This document shows, piece after piece, positions 8,247 through 17,463 of a DNA stretch of 64,000 nt. Source of the stretch: Agrococcus jejuensis (lineage in GTDB: Bacteria; Actinomycetota; Actinomycetes; Actinomycetales; Microbacteriaceae). Every line of letters begins with the position of its first letter. The first letter of the stretch is position 1. The notes beneath the pieces are model-generated. The model did no database searches. It had not been told where the DNA came from and saw only the letters and a program-made list of their open reading frames with translations. Where the stretch lies: positions 1,383,925-1,447,924 of the forward strand of contig NZ_VEFR01000001.1 of assembly GCF_007679035.1 (NCBI RefSeq). The letters are read 5' to 3'. A program made the position numbers and the translations under genes.

Positions 8247-9824
8247 ATGACGCTCGCGCAGCCGCCGCAGACCCCTCAGCAGCCGGGCTACCAGCCCGCC
8301 CCGCAGCAGCAGGTCGCGCCGCAGGCGCCGCCGATGCCGACGCTCTCGAAGCCGTCGTCGACGGGCCTCATCCTCGGCATCGTCGGCGTCGCCGCCCTCG
8401 GCCTCGCGAGCGTCATCACGCTCTTCATGCTCGCGGTCGTGTTCGGGCTCGGCTTCGCGGTGCCGATCGCCGGCTTCCTCGGCCTCTTCCCGCTCGCGTT
8501 CGTCGTGTGGGCGCTGCTCGGCCTCGACCGGTGGGAGCCCGAGCCGCGCGTCGCGCTGTGGCTGTCGGTGCTGTGGGGCGGCACGATGGCGGTGCTGCTG
8601 ACGCTCGGCCTCAACGAGTTCGTGCTGCAGCCGTTCTTCGCGATCCCGATCCTGTCGACGCCCGCGTTCGCCGACGCGATCTACGGCATCCTCGCCCCCG
8701 CCTTCCCGGCGCTGCGCGAGCTCGTCGAGGTCGGCGGCGCCTCGACCGGCGAGGCCGTGTTCTCGTTCTACGGCCCCGTCATCCAGGCGCCGTTCACGGA
8801 GGAGCTCTGGAAGGCCGTGCCGGTCCTCGTCATGTTCCTCTTCGCGCGCAAGCACTTCGACGGCCCCATCGATGGCTTCGTCATCGCCGGATTCTCCGCC
8901 GCCGGCTTCGCCTACACCGAGAACATCCTCTACTTCGGTCGCCAGCTCGCCGAGGTGGGAGACGCGTCGTTCATCTTCTTCCTCCGCGGCATCATGAGCC
9001 CGTTCGCGCACGTGATCTTCACGGCCGTCGGCGTCGGGCTCGCGCTCGGCTTCGCCGCGCGCCGATCGTCGCGGTGGTGGATCCTGCTCGCCCTGCCCGT
9101 CGGCCTCGGGGTGTCGATGTTCCTCCACGCGCTCTGGAACAGCGCCTCGTTCTGGGTGCCTGCGGGCATGCTCGGCTTCTTCATCTACTACGGGCTCGTG
9201 CAGGTGCCGATCTGCATCGGCGCCCTGCTGCTCGTCGTGCTCCTGCGCCGCTTCGAGGCTCGCCTCACGCGGCTGCGCCTCGACGAGTACGCGGAGGCCG
9301 GCTGGTTCAGCCACGAGGAGTCGCGGATGCTGTCGTCGTCCGATGGTCGCCTGAGCCTCGCCCAGTGGGCGCGACGCAAGGGCATCCGCAAGGCCATGCA
9401 GGCGTACATCCGCATCGCGACGCGGCTCGCGGCCAATCGTCAGCGCGCGATCATCGGTCGCGAGAAGCTGCGCCCGGTGGCCGACGAGGCGAGGCTGCTC
9501 GGCGACGTCGCGGCGCTGCGGTCGTTCATGGCGACGGTCGGCGGGGGAGCACCTGTGCAGGTCGGGGTCGGCCAGCAGCTGCCCGCGCCGATGCAGGGCT
9601 CGACGCCGCACACGCAGCGCTTCGCGACCGCGCCGGGCGCGCAGGCGCAGCCGTGGCAGCAGGGATGGCAGTACGCGATGGCGGTCGGCGGCTCGGCACC
9701 CGCCCAGTCCGGCCCGTCCCAGACGCAGGCCGCGCCGCCGTTCGGTGGGCAGCAGCAGCAGCCGGCTCCGCAGCAGCAGCCGGGCCAGCCGCCGCGGCAG
9801 CAGGGTGGCACCCAGGGCTGGTGA
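8247..9824 (+). CDS. PrsW-type intramembrane metalloprotease with Gln/Pro-rich tails
   Basis: The 525-residue protein has about eight membrane helices and the PrsW signatures in order: EE..K in [11 protein letters not shown] (about 185), EN in YTENILYF (about 226) and H in FLHALWN (about 293). PrsW proteases cleave membrane substrates such as anti-sigma factors. Here the core is flanked by a Gln/Pro-rich N-terminus (first 35 residues) and a long cytoplasmic C-terminal region ending in about 70 Gln/Pro/Gly-rich residues, which the short Bacillus protein lacks. TAGCAT (8235-8240) lies 6 nt before the ATG. The substrate is unknown; no anti-sigma factor gene is adjacent. Confidence 0.85.
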   Translation: MTLAQPPQTPQQPGYQPAPQQQVAPQAPPMPTLSKPSSTGLILGIVGVAALGLASVITLFMLAVVFGLGFAVPIAGFLGLFPLAFVVWALLGLDRWEPEPRVALWLSVLWGGTMAVLLTLGLNEFVLQPFFAIPILSTPAFADAIYGILAPAFPALRELVEVGGASTGEAVFSFYGPVIQAPFTEELWKAVPVLVMFLFARKHFDGPIDGFVIAGFSAAGFAYTENILYFGRQLAEVGDASFIFFLRGIMSPFAHVIFTAVGVGLALGFAARRSSRWWILLALPVGLGVSMFLHALWNSASFWVPAGMLGFFIYYGLVQVPICIGALLLVVLLRRFEARLTRLRLDEYAEAGWFSHEESRMLSSSDGRLSLAQWARRKGIRKAMQAYIRIATRLAANRQRAIIGREKLRPVADEARLLGDVAALRSFMATVGGGAPVQVGVGQQLPAPMQGSTPHTQRFATAPGAQAQPWQQGWQYAMAVGGSAPAQSGPSQTQAAPPFGGQQQQPAPQQQPGQPPRQQGGTQGW

Positions 9825-9864
9825 CGCCCGCCTGCTCGCGCTCCGCCGGCCGCTGCGACGCTGC

Positions 9865-9958
9865 TACACTCGACAGGTTGCCGTCGATCGGCCGCGGAAC
9901 CAGAGAGCTCACGCACCCTGCGTCGGGCGCCGCGCTGCGACAGGAGAGAGGAGACCGA
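9865..9958 (+). promoter_or_regulatory. rpsO promoter and leader
   Basis: A TACACT hexamer (9865-9870) fits an actinobacterial -10 element, placing the transcript start near 9877 with a leader of about 80 nt. A purine-rich ribosome binding site (AGGAGAGAGGAG, 9941-9952) precedes the ATG. In E. coli rpsO is autoregulated by S15 through its leader; a corresponding structure was not established here. Confidence 0.55.
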
Positions 9959-10228
9959 ATGAGCCTTGCCTCTGAGGTCAAGCAGGCGATCATCGCCGAG
10001 TACGCCACCCACGAGGGTGACACCGGTTCCCCCGAGGTGCAGGTCGCGCTCATGTCGCGCCGCATCAAGGACCTGACCGAGCACCTCAAGGAGCACAAGC
10101 ACGACCACCACTCGCGTCGTGGCCTCCTGCTCCTCGTCGGTCAGCGCCGTCGTCTCCTGGGCTACCTCCAGGACATCGACATCGCGCGCTACCGCTCGCT
10201 GATCGAGCGTCTCGGCCTGCGCCGCTAG
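9959..10228 (+). CDS. rpsO: 30S ribosomal protein S15
   Basis: The 89-residue protein has the standard S15 length and sequence ([17 protein letters not shown], then [16 protein letters not shown] and LIERLGLR). S15 binds the central domain of 16S rRNA early in 30S assembly. The ATG at 9959 follows a strong AGGAG site and gives the canonical MSLASEVK start. A terminator hairpin lies 32 nt downstream; pnp follows further on, with one convergent gene between them, so rpsO and pnp are not directly co-transcribed as in many bacteria. Confidence 0.98.
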   Translation: MSLASEVKQAIIAEYATHEGDTGSPEVQVALMSRRIKDLTEHLKEHKHDHHSRRGLLLLVGQRRRLLGYLQDIDIARYRSLIERLGLRR

Positions 10229-10259
10229 AGACCCCCGGCAGGACACCGTATCTGCGCGC

Positions 10260-10293
10260 GAGGCCCCGCATCCCATGTCGGATGCGGGGCCTC
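10260..10293 (+). terminator. rpsO terminator
   Basis: A perfect 14-bp stem (10260-10273 with 10280-10293, GAGGCCCCGCATCC arm) closes a 6-nt loop. It lies between rpsO and the convergent gene and could end transcription from both sides. Confidence 0.8.
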
Positions 10294-10315
10294 GTCGCGT
10301 GCGGCCCGGGACCGG

Positions 10316-11338
10316 TCAGGCGGCGCCGGAGGCGACGTCGAGCGCGCCGTCGACCCATGCGTCGCGGCGGGCCCGACGCACGAGCTCGAGGCGCAGCGAC
10401 CTGCCCATCGGCTCGTCGACGGGAATGGGCGTCCAGCGGGCGGGCGGCTGCGCGGCGGCCGCGGCGCGGAGCGCGGGCGCGACGCGGATGCGCACGCGAT
10501 CGACGAGGTCGAGCCAGTCGACGTCGTCGGCGCGCCAGCGCGCGTCCACCCGGCGGGTGAGGAGCGCCCACTCGCCGACGAGCTCGAGGTCGAGGCCGGG
10601 CGCGTCCTGCTCGAGGGCCGTGAGCATGGCAGGTCCCACGATCGTGGCCGCCCGCTGGGGATGCGGCTCCGTCGTCCACGCGCGCCAGGGGCTCGAGCTC
10701 GCGGGCGTGAGCTCGATCGCACCGACCGCCTCCGGCGCGATCGACGACGGCTGCGGGGAGCGTCGGTCGGCGAGCAGCAGATGCGGCACGTCGACCCCGA
10801 GCGGCACCGCGACGGAGGCGAGCGTCACGGTCCCGCCGTCGCCGATGCGACGCCCGCCGCCGACGCGGATGGTCGTGCGACCCCATGCCACCCCGTCCGC
10901 ATCGCGGAGCACGTCGAGATCGTGCTGGGAGACGTGCACGGCCAGCGAGCCCGCGGCGCCGACGTCGCGTCGGATCCAGGCGTCGAAGCCCAGGCCGTTC
11001 CGCTCGGCGAGCGCGAGGAGGCCGGGGCCGACGGGCGTGCGGCGAGCCAGCACCGCCGCGATCGCGACGGCGAGCAGGAGCGCCGACGTGCCGATCGCCG
11101 CGGCCGTCGCGCTCGTGCGGCGTTCGGGATCGTCGGTCGTCAGGGCGACGGCGATCGCGGCGGGCGGCAGCGCCACCACGACGAGCGCGAACGCCGCGAC
11201 GAGCGCGAGGGCGATGCGCTGACCCGCGGTGCGCGACGCGCGACCCTGCTCGCGCAGCAGCCGACGGTGCCTGCGGACGTGGTCGCGAGACGGGCGCGAC
11301 GCCAGGGGCGCGAGATCGAGGGGCGCGGGGGCGGTCAC
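10316..11338 (-). CDS. Membrane protein of unknown function
   Basis: The 340-residue protein has an Arg-rich cytoplasmic N-terminus (RPSRDHVRRHRRLLREQGR), two close membrane helices near residues 45-65 and 80-100, and a soluble C-terminal domain of about 230 residues without a motif I know. I prefer the GTG at 11338 because AGGATG stands 5 nt upstream; an ATG at 11356 would add six residues. The gene is convergent with rpsO and divergent from pnp. Function unknown. Confidence 0.7.
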   Translation of the reverse strand: MTAPAPLDLAPLASRPSRDHVRRHRRLLREQGRASRTAGQRIALALVAAFALVVVALPPAAIAVALTTDDPERRTSATAAAIGTSALLLAVAIAAVLARRTPVGPGLLALAERNGLGFDAWIRRDVGAAGSLAVHVSQHDLDVLRDADGVAWGRTTIRVGGGRRIGDGGTVTLASVAVPLGVDVPHLLLADRRSPQPSSIAPEAVGAIELTPASSSPWRAWTTEPHPQRAATIVGPAMLTALEQDAPGLDLELVGEWALLTRRVDARWRADDVDWLDLVDRVRIRVAPALRAAAAAQPPARWTPIPVDEPMGRSLRLELVRRARRDAWVDGALDVASGAA

Positions 11339-11395
11339 GCACCCATCCTGCGCCATGCCGCCTGGGCATCCCGGGCCCGGCGGGGTGCCGGCTGA

Positions 11396-11575
11396 TAGGC
11401 TCGTGACGGCCGCAGGACTGCGGCCACGTGCGCCGCCGCCACCGGAAGGCTGGTCGTTGGTGGCGGATGCCGAGGCACGAGTCTCGACCTCCACCACTGA
11501 TGACCACTCCGACGGAGCAGGCTGCGCGCGACCTGTCTGTCGTGCCCGCGGATCGGGCACAGGAGGAGAGAGACC
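11396..11575 (+). promoter_or_regulatory. pnp promoter and structured 5' leader
   Basis: A TAGGCT hexamer (11396-11401) predicts a transcript start near 11408. The leader of about 168 nt then holds three inverted repeats: GGCCGCAG/CTGCGGCC (11408-11425) right at the predicted 5' end, CCGCCACC/GGTGGCGG (11436-11443 with 11459-11466), and GTGCCCG/CGGGCAC (11542-11548 with 11554-11560), which abuts the ribosome binding site AGGAGGAGAG (11561-11570). In E. coli the pnp leader hairpin is cut by RNase III and PNPase then represses its own mRNA; a similar control is inference here. Confidence 0.6.
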
Positions 11576-13813
11576 TTGGAAGGTCCTGAGATCACGTTCG
11601 CCGAAGCCGTCATCGACAACGGCAAGTACGGCACCCGCACCATCCGCTTCGAGACCGGCCGCCTCGCCCAGCAGGCGCAGGGCTCGGCCGCCGCGTACAT
11701 CGACGGCGAGACCATGCTGCTGAGCGCGACGAGCGTCAGCAAGCACCCGAAGGACAACTTCGACTTCTTCCCGCTCACGATCGACGTCGAGGAGCGCATG
11801 TACGCCGCGGGTCGCATCCCGGGCTCGTTCTTCCGCCGCGAGGGCCGTCCGTCGACCGACGCGATCCTCACGTGCCGTCTCATCGACCGTCCGCTGCGCC
11901 CGACGTTCGTCGAGGGCCTCCGCAACGAGGTCCAGGTCGTCATCACGGTGCTCGCCATCGAGCCCGACGAGCTCTACGACGTGCTCGCGATCAACGCGGC
12001 CTCGATGTCGACGCAGCTCTCCGGGCTGCCCTTCTCGGGCCCGATCGGTGGCGTGCGCGTCGCGCTCATCGACGGCCAGTGGGTCGCGTTCCCCAAGCAC
12101 TCGCAGCTGCAGCAGGCCGTGTTCAACATGGTCGTGGCCGGCCGCGTGACCGACGACGGCGACGTCGCGATCATGATGGTCGAGGCCGAGGCGACCGACG
12201 AGTCGTGGTTCCTCATCGAGGGCGGCCAGCAGGCCCCCACCGAGGAGGTCGTGGCCGAGGGTCTCGAGGCGTCGAAGCCCTTCATCAAGCAGCTCGTCGA
12301 GGCGCAGCAGCAGGTCGCGAAGACGGCTGCCAAGCCCACGCGCGACTACCCGCTGTTCCCGCCGTACTCGCCCGAGGCCTTCGAGGCCGTCTCGGCCATC
12401 GCCGAGACCGAGGTCGCGGCGGTCTACCAGATCGCCGACAAGATCGAGCGCCAGGACGCCGACGACGCGCTCAAGGAGCGCGTCAAGGAGCAGGTCAACG
12501 CCAAGATCGAGGCGGGCGAGCTCGACGCGTCGATCGCGCCGCAGGTCTCGGCCGCCTACAAGGCGGTCACGAAGAAGGCCATGCGCGGTCGCGTGCTCAC
12601 CGAGGGCGTCCGCATCGACGGCCGTGGGCTCGCGGACATCCGCGCGCTCGACGCCGAGGTCGCGGTCATCCCGCGCGTGCACGGCTCGGCCATCTTCCAG
12701 CGCGGCGAGACCCAGATCATGGGCATCACGACGCTGAACATGCTGAAGCTCGAGCAGCAGATCGACTCGCTGTCGCCTGTCACCTCGAAGCGCTACATGC
12801 ACAACTACAACTTCCCGCCGTACTCGACGGGCGAGACGGGCCGCGTCGGCAGCCCGAAGCGCCGCGAGATCGGTCACGGCGCCCTGGCCGAGCGCGCGCT
12901 CGTGCCCGTGCTGCCCAGCCGCGAGGAGTTCCCCTACGCCATCCGCCAGGTCTCCGAGGCGCTCGGCTCGAACGGCTCGACCTCGATGGGCTCGGTGTGC
13001 GCCTCGACGCTCTCGCTGCTCAACGCGGGCGTGCCGCTGCGCGCTCCCGTCGCGGGCATCGCGATGGGCCTCATCTCCGACGTCGTCGACGGCGAGACCC
13101 GCTACGCGGCGCTCACCGACATCCTCGGCGCCGAGGACGCGCTCGGCGACATGGACTTCAAGGTCGCGGGCACGCCCGAGTTCGTCACGGCGATCCAGCT
13201 CGACACGAAGCTCGACGGCATCCCCGCCTCGGTCCTCGCCGGCGCGCTGACGCAGGCGAAGGAGGCGCGCACGAAGATCCTCGACGTGCTCAACCAGGCG
13301 ATCGACACGCCCGACGAGATGGCGCCGACGGCGCCGCGCGTCATCAGCGTGAACATCCCGGTCGACAAGATCGGCGAGGTCATCGGCCCCAAGGGCAAGG
13401 TCATCAACCAGATCCAGGACGACACGGGCGCCCAGATCTCGATCGAGGACAACGGCACCGTCTACATCGGCGCCGTCGACGGTCCGAGCGCGGAGGCCGC
13501 ACGCGCTGCGATCAACGCGATCGCGAACCCCTCGAACCCCGAGGTCGGCGAGCGCTTCCTCGGCACGGTCGTGAAGATCGCGTCGTTCGGCGCGTTCGTC
13601 TCGCTCATGCCGGGTCGCGACGGCCTGCTCCACGTCACCGCGATGCGTCCCCTCAACGACGGCAAGCGCATCGAGGCCGTCGAGGACGTCGTGTCGGTCG
13701 GCCAGAAGCTCCAGGTCACGATCACGAAGGTCGACGACCGTGGCAAGCTCTCGCTCGAGCTCGTCGAGGACGAGTCGGCTGCGCCGGCTCAGGACGCTCC
13801 CGCCGCGGAGTAG
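11576..13813 (+). CDS. pnp: Polyribonucleotide nucleotidyltransferase (PNPase)
   Basis: PNPase degrades RNA from the 3' end by phosphorolysis and can add tails in reverse. The 745-residue protein has two RNase PH domains (about 15-150 and 325-560), an intervening helical domain, a KH domain (about 588-648, with [16 protein letters not shown]) and an S1 domain (about 657-730). It starts at a TTG, 5 nt after a strong AGGAGGAGAG site; the protein sequence [21 protein letters not shown] fits the family start. It is monocistronic, with a structured leader before it and a strong terminator after it. RNase J is encoded in the same window. Confidence 0.97.
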   Translation: MEGPEITFAEAVIDNGKYGTRTIRFETGRLAQQAQGSAAAYIDGETMLLSATSVSKHPKDNFDFFPLTIDVEERMYAAGRIPGSFFRREGRPSTDAILTCRLIDRPLRPTFVEGLRNEVQVVITVLAIEPDELYDVLAINAASMSTQLSGLPFSGPIGGVRVALIDGQWVAFPKHSQLQQAVFNMVVAGRVTDDGDVAIMMVEAEATDESWFLIEGGQQAPTEEVVAEGLEASKPFIKQLVEAQQQVAKTAAKPTRDYPLFPPYSPEAFEAVSAIAETEVAAVYQIADKIERQDADDALKERVKEQVNAKIEAGELDASIAPQVSAAYKAVTKKAMRGRVLTEGVRIDGRGLADIRALDAEVAVIPRVHGSAIFQRGETQIMGITTLNMLKLEQQIDSLSPVTSKRYMHNYNFPPYSTGETGRVGSPKRREIGHGALAERALVPVLPSREEFPYAIRQVSEALGSNGSTSMGSVCASTLSLLNAGVPLRAPVAGIAMGLISDVVDGETRYAALTDILGAEDALGDMDFKVAGTPEFVTAIQLDTKLDGIPASVLAGALTQAKEARTKILDVLNQAIDTPDEMAPTAPRVISVNIPVDKIGEVIGPKGKVINQIQDDTGAQISIEDNGTVYIGAVDGPSAEAARAAINAIANPSNPEVGERFLGTVVKIASFGAFVSLMPGRDGLLHVTAMRPLNDGKRIEAVEDVVSVGQKLQVTITKVDDRGKLSLELVEDESAAPAQDAPAAE

Positions 13814-13825
13814 TCCAGCCTCGAG

Positions 13826-13859
13826 CGAAGGGGGCGCACTTGCGGGTGCGCCCCCTTCG
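13826..13859 (+). terminator. pnp terminator
   Basis: Arms CGAAGGGGGCGCAC (13826-13839) and GTGCGCCCCCTTCG (13846-13859) pair perfectly over a 6-nt loop 12 nt after the pnp stop. No T-tract is present. Confidence 0.85.
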
Positions 13860-13901
13860 TCGTGTGCGGCGATCCGTCGGACGGCACCTAGGCTCGAGGG
13901 C

Positions 13902-14807
13902 ATGAGCGTCATCGTCGTCGGCAGCATCAACGTGGACGTGACGGTCGTCGCGGATCGCATGGCGCAGGCGGGGGAGACCATCACCGGCACCGCGCTCGAG
14001 ACGGGCCTCGGCGGCAAGGGCGCGAACCAGGCCGCCGCCGCCGCTCGTGCCGGCGCCGCGACGACGATGATCGGATGCGTCGGCTCGGATGCGTTCGCCG
14101 ACGTCGCGCTCGACGGCCTGCGCGACGCGGGCGTCGACGTCGCGGGCGTGCGCGCCGTCGAGGGTGGCACGGGCATCGCGCACATCCGCGTCGCGGGCGG
14201 CGACAACTCGATCGTCGTCGTGCCGCTGGCCAACGCGTCCCTGTCGGTCGAGCAGGCGCACGAGGCGATCGACGCGTCGGACGCGTCGGTGCTGCTGCTG
14301 CAGCTCGAGGTCGACCAGCAGGTCGTGCTCGCCGCGGCCGAGCGCGCGCACGCGCGCGGCATCCGCGTCGTGCTCGACCCCGCTCCGGCGGCGCCGCTGC
14401 CCGAGTCGATCTGGCAGCACGTGGCGCTCGTGAAGCCCAACGAGCACGAGGCGGGCCTGCTGACGGGCGTCGAGGTGACGGATGCCGCGAGCGCCGAGCG
14501 GGCGGCGCGCTGGTTCCTCGACCGCGGCGTCGAGGCGGCGATCGTGACCCTCGGCAAGGCCGGCGCCGTGCTCGTCGACGCCGATGGCGCTCGCTCGCTC
14601 GCCGGCCACGTCGTCGAGGCCGTCGACTCGACCGCGGCCGGCGACACGTTCTCGGGCTATCTCGCGGCGGCGCTCGCCGACGGCGGCAGCCTCGACGACG
14701 CGGCACGCCGTGCGATGGCGGCCGCGGCGATCTCGGTCACGCGCGTCGGCGCCACGGCATCCATCCCGTCGAGCGACGAGGTCGACGCGTTCCTCGCCGA
14801 CGCCTGA
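13902..14807 (+). CDS. rbsK: Ribokinase (PfkB family)
   Basis: The 301-residue PfkB-family sugar kinase has the N-terminal VVGSINVDVTV strand, the GGKGANQA substrate motif (about residues 37-44) and the C-terminal DSTAAGDTFSGYLAAAL anion-hole and catalytic Asp motif. GGKGANQAAAAAR and GDTFSG are ribokinase-like, so ATP-dependent phosphorylation of ribose is the likely reaction, though related sugars cannot be excluded. TAGGCT (13889-13894) lies 7 nt before the ATG, which predicts a leaderless mRNA. No ribose transporter is adjacent. Confidence 0.85.
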   Translation: MSVIVVGSINVDVTVVADRMAQAGETITGTALETGLGGKGANQAAAAARAGAATTMIGCVGSDAFADVALDGLRDAGVDVAGVRAVEGGTGIAHIRVAGGDNSIVVVPLANASLSVEQAHEAIDASDASVLLLQLEVDQQVVLAAAERAHARGIRVVLDPAPAAPLPESIWQHVALVKPNEHEAGLLTGVEVTDAASAERAARWFLDRGVEAAIVTLGKAGAVLVDADGARSLAGHVVEAVDSTAAGDTFSGYLAAALADGGSLDDAARRAMAAAAISVTRVGATASIPSSDEVDAFLADA

Positions 14808-14867
14808 CGCTGCGCCGTCGGCGGACGGCGTCGGGCGAGCACCCCCGGCGAACGTAGGCTGGACGGC

Positions 14868-16199
14868 ATGTCTGCCCCCGTGCCGCTGCCGCTCGAGTCC
14901 CCGGACACCACCATCGCCGCATCGGGCGGCTTGCTCGTGCGACGCACGGTGCTCCCCACGGGGCTGCGCGTGCTCAGCGAGCACGTGCCGGGCGCCTCGA
15001 GCGTGACCGTGGGCTTCTGGGTGCCGGTCGGCTCGCGCGACGAGCAGCCCATCACGTACGGCTCGACGCACTTCCTCGAGCACCTGCTGTTCAAGGGCAC
15101 GCAGCGGCGCACGGCGTTCGACATCGCCGTGGCGTTCGACGCCGTCGGCGGCGAGCACAACGCGCTCACCGCCAAGGAGCACACCTGCTACTACGCGAAG
15201 GTGCGCGACCGCGACCTGCCGATGGCCGTCGAGGTGCTCACCGACATGGTGACCTCGTCGCTCCTCGACGTCGACGAGTTCGAGAGCGAGCGCGGCGTCA
15301 TCCTCGAGGAGCTCGCGATGGCCGACGACGACCCGGGCGACGTCGCCGGCGAGCTCGTCGCGCGCCTCGTGTACGGCGACCACGCGCTCGGCCGCCCCAT
15401 CGGCGGCACGAAGGAGACCATCAGGGCGGTGTCGCGCGACGACGTCGCGGCGCACTACCGCGAGCACTACCGCGCACGGGACCTCGTCGTCACGGTCGCG
15501 GGCGCCGTCGACCACGACGAGCTCGTCGCGCTCGTGCAGCGTGCGCTGGCCGACTGCGGCTGGTCCGACGACGCGGCGACGCCCCGTGCGCGCCGCGTCA
15601 CCGACGCCGCGACGATCGCGGGCGGCGGCATCGAGGTCATCGATCGTCCGCTCGAGCAGGTGAACCTCATGATCGGCATGCCGGGCCTGCTCGCATCCGA
15701 TCGGCGCCGCACGCACATGTCGGTGATGAACACCGTGCTCGGCGCCGGCATGTCCTCGCGCCTGTTCCAGGAGGTGCGCGAGCGCCGCGGCCTGGCGTAC
15801 TCCGTCTACTCGTACGCGTCGCTGTACTCGGACGCCGGCTCGTTCGGCATGTACGCCGGCTGCACGCCTGCGAAGGCCGGCGAGGTCGCGCGCATCATGC
15901 TCGGCGAGCTCGACCGCCTCGCCGCCGACGGGGTGACCGACGAGGAGCTGCTGCGCGCCAAGGGGCAGATCGCCGGCGCGAGCGCCCTCGCGCTCGAGGA
16001 CTCCGACTCGCGCATGTCGCGCCTCGGCCGTGCCGAGCTGACGATGGGGGAGTTCGCCGACCTCGACACGGTGCTGGGCCTCGTCGATCGCGTCACGCCC
16101 GACGACGTGCGCGCCATCGCAGCGGAGCTCGCAGGCGGTCGGCGGTCCGTCGCCGCCGTGGGTCCCGTCGCATCCGACGCGTTCGCAGGGCTCGCCTGA
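14868..16199 (+). CDS. M16 family zinc peptidase (processing-peptidase type)
   Basis: The 443-residue protein shows the inverted zinc motif HFLEH (His68, Glu71, His72) and the downstream Glu ligand in VILEELAMADDDPGD, followed by the second, non-catalytic M16 half with the Arg/Tyr segment ERRGLAYSVYSY. It resembles the bacterial peptidases related to mitochondrial processing peptidase that are encoded next to pnp in many bacteria. It has no signal peptide. TAGGCT (14855-14860) is 7 nt before the ATG, so it is likely transcribed on its own. Confidence 0.92.
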   Translation: MSAPVPLPLESPDTTIAASGGLLVRRTVLPTGLRVLSEHVPGASSVTVGFWVPVGSRDEQPITYGSTHFLEHLLFKGTQRRTAFDIAVAFDAVGGEHNALTAKEHTCYYAKVRDRDLPMAVEVLTDMVTSSLLDVDEFESERGVILEELAMADDDPGDVAGELVARLVYGDHALGRPIGGTKETIRAVSRDDVAAHYREHYRARDLVVTVAGAVDHDELVALVQRALADCGWSDDAATPRARRVTDAATIAGGGIEVIDRPLEQVNLMIGMPGLLASDRRRTHMSVMNTVLGAGMSSRLFQEVRERRGLAYSVYSYASLYSDAGSFGMYAGCTPAKAGEVARIMLGELDRLAADGVTDEELLRAKGQIAGASALALEDSDSRMSRLGRAELTMGEFADLDTVLGLVDRVTPDDVRAIAAELAGGRRSVAAVGPVASDAFAGLA

Positions 16200-16323
16200 C
16201 GCGAGCCGTGGCGCGCATCCGGCGCGCATCCACGTCACCCCGGGCGATTCGCACGGGTCGCGCGGGTATGGTGACCGAGGTCGTTCGCGCGACGGAGCGC
16301 GAGCAGCGAAGGAAGGATGGCAC

Positions 16324-16926
16324 GTGCCGCATCATCTGTACCTCGTCCGACACGGCGAGCAGCAGGATGCCGAGCACGGCGTCGAGGACGGACCGCTGTC
16401 GGCCCGCGGCATCCGCCAGGCGCACCTCGTGGCCGACCGTCTCAGCGGCGTCGGCTTCACCGAGGCGTACCACTCGCCGCTCGTGCGCGCCGAGGACACG
16501 GCCCGCGTCATGCACGAGCGGCTGCCCGCGACGGCCTTCGAGCCGCACGCCCTGCTCATGGACTGCATCCCCTCGGGCGTCGACCCCGAGATGCCGCACG
16601 CCTACCAGTCGTTCTTCTCGGGCGTCACCGACGCCGAGGTCGACGCGGGCAAGGCGCAGATGGCCGACGCGGTCGAGCAGTGGCTCACGCCGCGCGGCGA
16701 GCGCAGCGACGTGCTGCTCGTGACCCACAACTTCGTCATCGGCTGGTTCGTGCGGCACGTGCTCGACGCGCCGGACTGGAAGTGGATGACGTTGAACCAG
16801 GCCAACGGCGGCCTCACGGTCATCCACATGCGCGCCGGGCGTCCGCCGCAGCTGCTGTGCCACAACGACCTGGGCCACCTGCCCGTCGAGCTGCGCACCG
16901 GCATGCCCACGGCGCTGCCCGTCTGA
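16324..16926 (+). CDS. Histidine phosphatase superfamily protein
   Basis: The 200-residue protein begins LYLVRHGEQ, with the phospho-acceptor His10 of the phosphoglycerate mutase-like superfamily, continues with SPLVRAEDTA and ends with the second catalytic His in VTHNFVIGW. It is too short for a glycolytic mutase; a broad phosphatase role is likely. The GTG at 16324 follows a purine-rich site (GAAGGAAGG). A TATGGT hexamer at 16267-16272 suggests a leader of about 45 nt. The stop codon lies inside a palindromic terminator shared with the next gene. Confidence 0.85.
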   Translation: MPHHLYLVRHGEQQDAEHGVEDGPLSARGIRQAHLVADRLSGVGFTEAYHSPLVRAEDTARVMHERLPATAFEPHALLMDCIPSGVDPEMPHAYQSFFSGVTDAEVDAGKAQMADAVEQWLTPRGERSDVLLVTHNFVIGWFVRHVLDAPDWKWMTLNQANGGLTVIHMRAGRPPQLLCHNDLGHLPVELRTGMPTALPV

Positions 16927-16947
16927 CGCTGCGTCGCAGCGTCAGAC
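16921..16947. terminator. Bidirectional terminator enclosing both stop codons
   Basis: A perfect 27-nt inverted repeat (12-bp arms 16921-16932 and 16936-16947, loop GTC) contains the TGA of the phosphatase gene (16924-16926) in its left arm and the TGA of the convergent acetyltransferase gene (16942-16944) in its right arm. Confidence 0.85.
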
Positions 16948-17409
16948 GCGCTTGCGGAACCAGGCGTTCGCGTTGGGGTTGTCGTTGAACGGCTCGACGC
17001 GCTCGAAGCCCGCCGCGAGGTAGAGGCCGCCCGCCACGGCGAGCGAGTCGTTCGTGTCGAGCACGACGTCGGTGGCGCCGAGGTCGATCGCGCGCTGCTC
17101 GAGCGCGGCGAGCAGGGCCTTGCCCACGCCGTGTCCGCGGGCGGCGGGGGAGGCGAAGAGGTGCTTGACCTCGAACCACGCGCCCTCGTCCGCCGGGATG
17201 CGGCGCACGCCGCCGACGCCGACGGGCGTGCCGTCGAGGTGCGCGACGAGCAGGGCGCCGTTCGGCGGGGTCAGCTGCTCGGTCGGCGCGGTCTTCGGCT
17301 GGTACGGCCGCGAGTCGTCGGCCCACGTCGCGACGCGGTCGGCGATGTACGCGTCGAGCAGGGTGCGGGCGTCGGCGTCGTCGGGGGAGGCGTCGTGGAG
17401 CGTGAGCAC
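16942..17409 (-). CDS. GNAT family N-acetyltransferase
   Basis: The 155-residue protein shows the GNAT acetyl-CoA loop in FASPAARGHGVGKALLAALEQRA (R/Q-x-x-G-x-G/A type) and the C-terminal YLAAGFERV strand. It would acetylate a small molecule or protein; the substrate is unknown. The GTG at 17409 is preceded by TAGCGT (17421-17416, minus strand) with a 6-nt spacer, so a leaderless mRNA is likely. It is divergent from dapB with only 54 bp between the starts and shares a terminator with the convergent phosphatase gene. Confidence 0.85.
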   Translation of the reverse strand: MLTLHDASPDDADARTLLDAYIADRVATWADDSRPYQPKTAPTEQLTPPNGALLVAHLDGTPVGVGGVRRIPADEGAWFEVKHLFASPAARGHGVGKALLAALEQRAIDLGATDVVLDTNDSLAVAGGLYLAAGFERVEPFNDNPNANAWFRKRV

Positions 17410-17463
17410 GTGGCCACGCTAGCGCCGTCCTGGCGGGCCACCGTGCGCCGGTAGGCTCGCACC

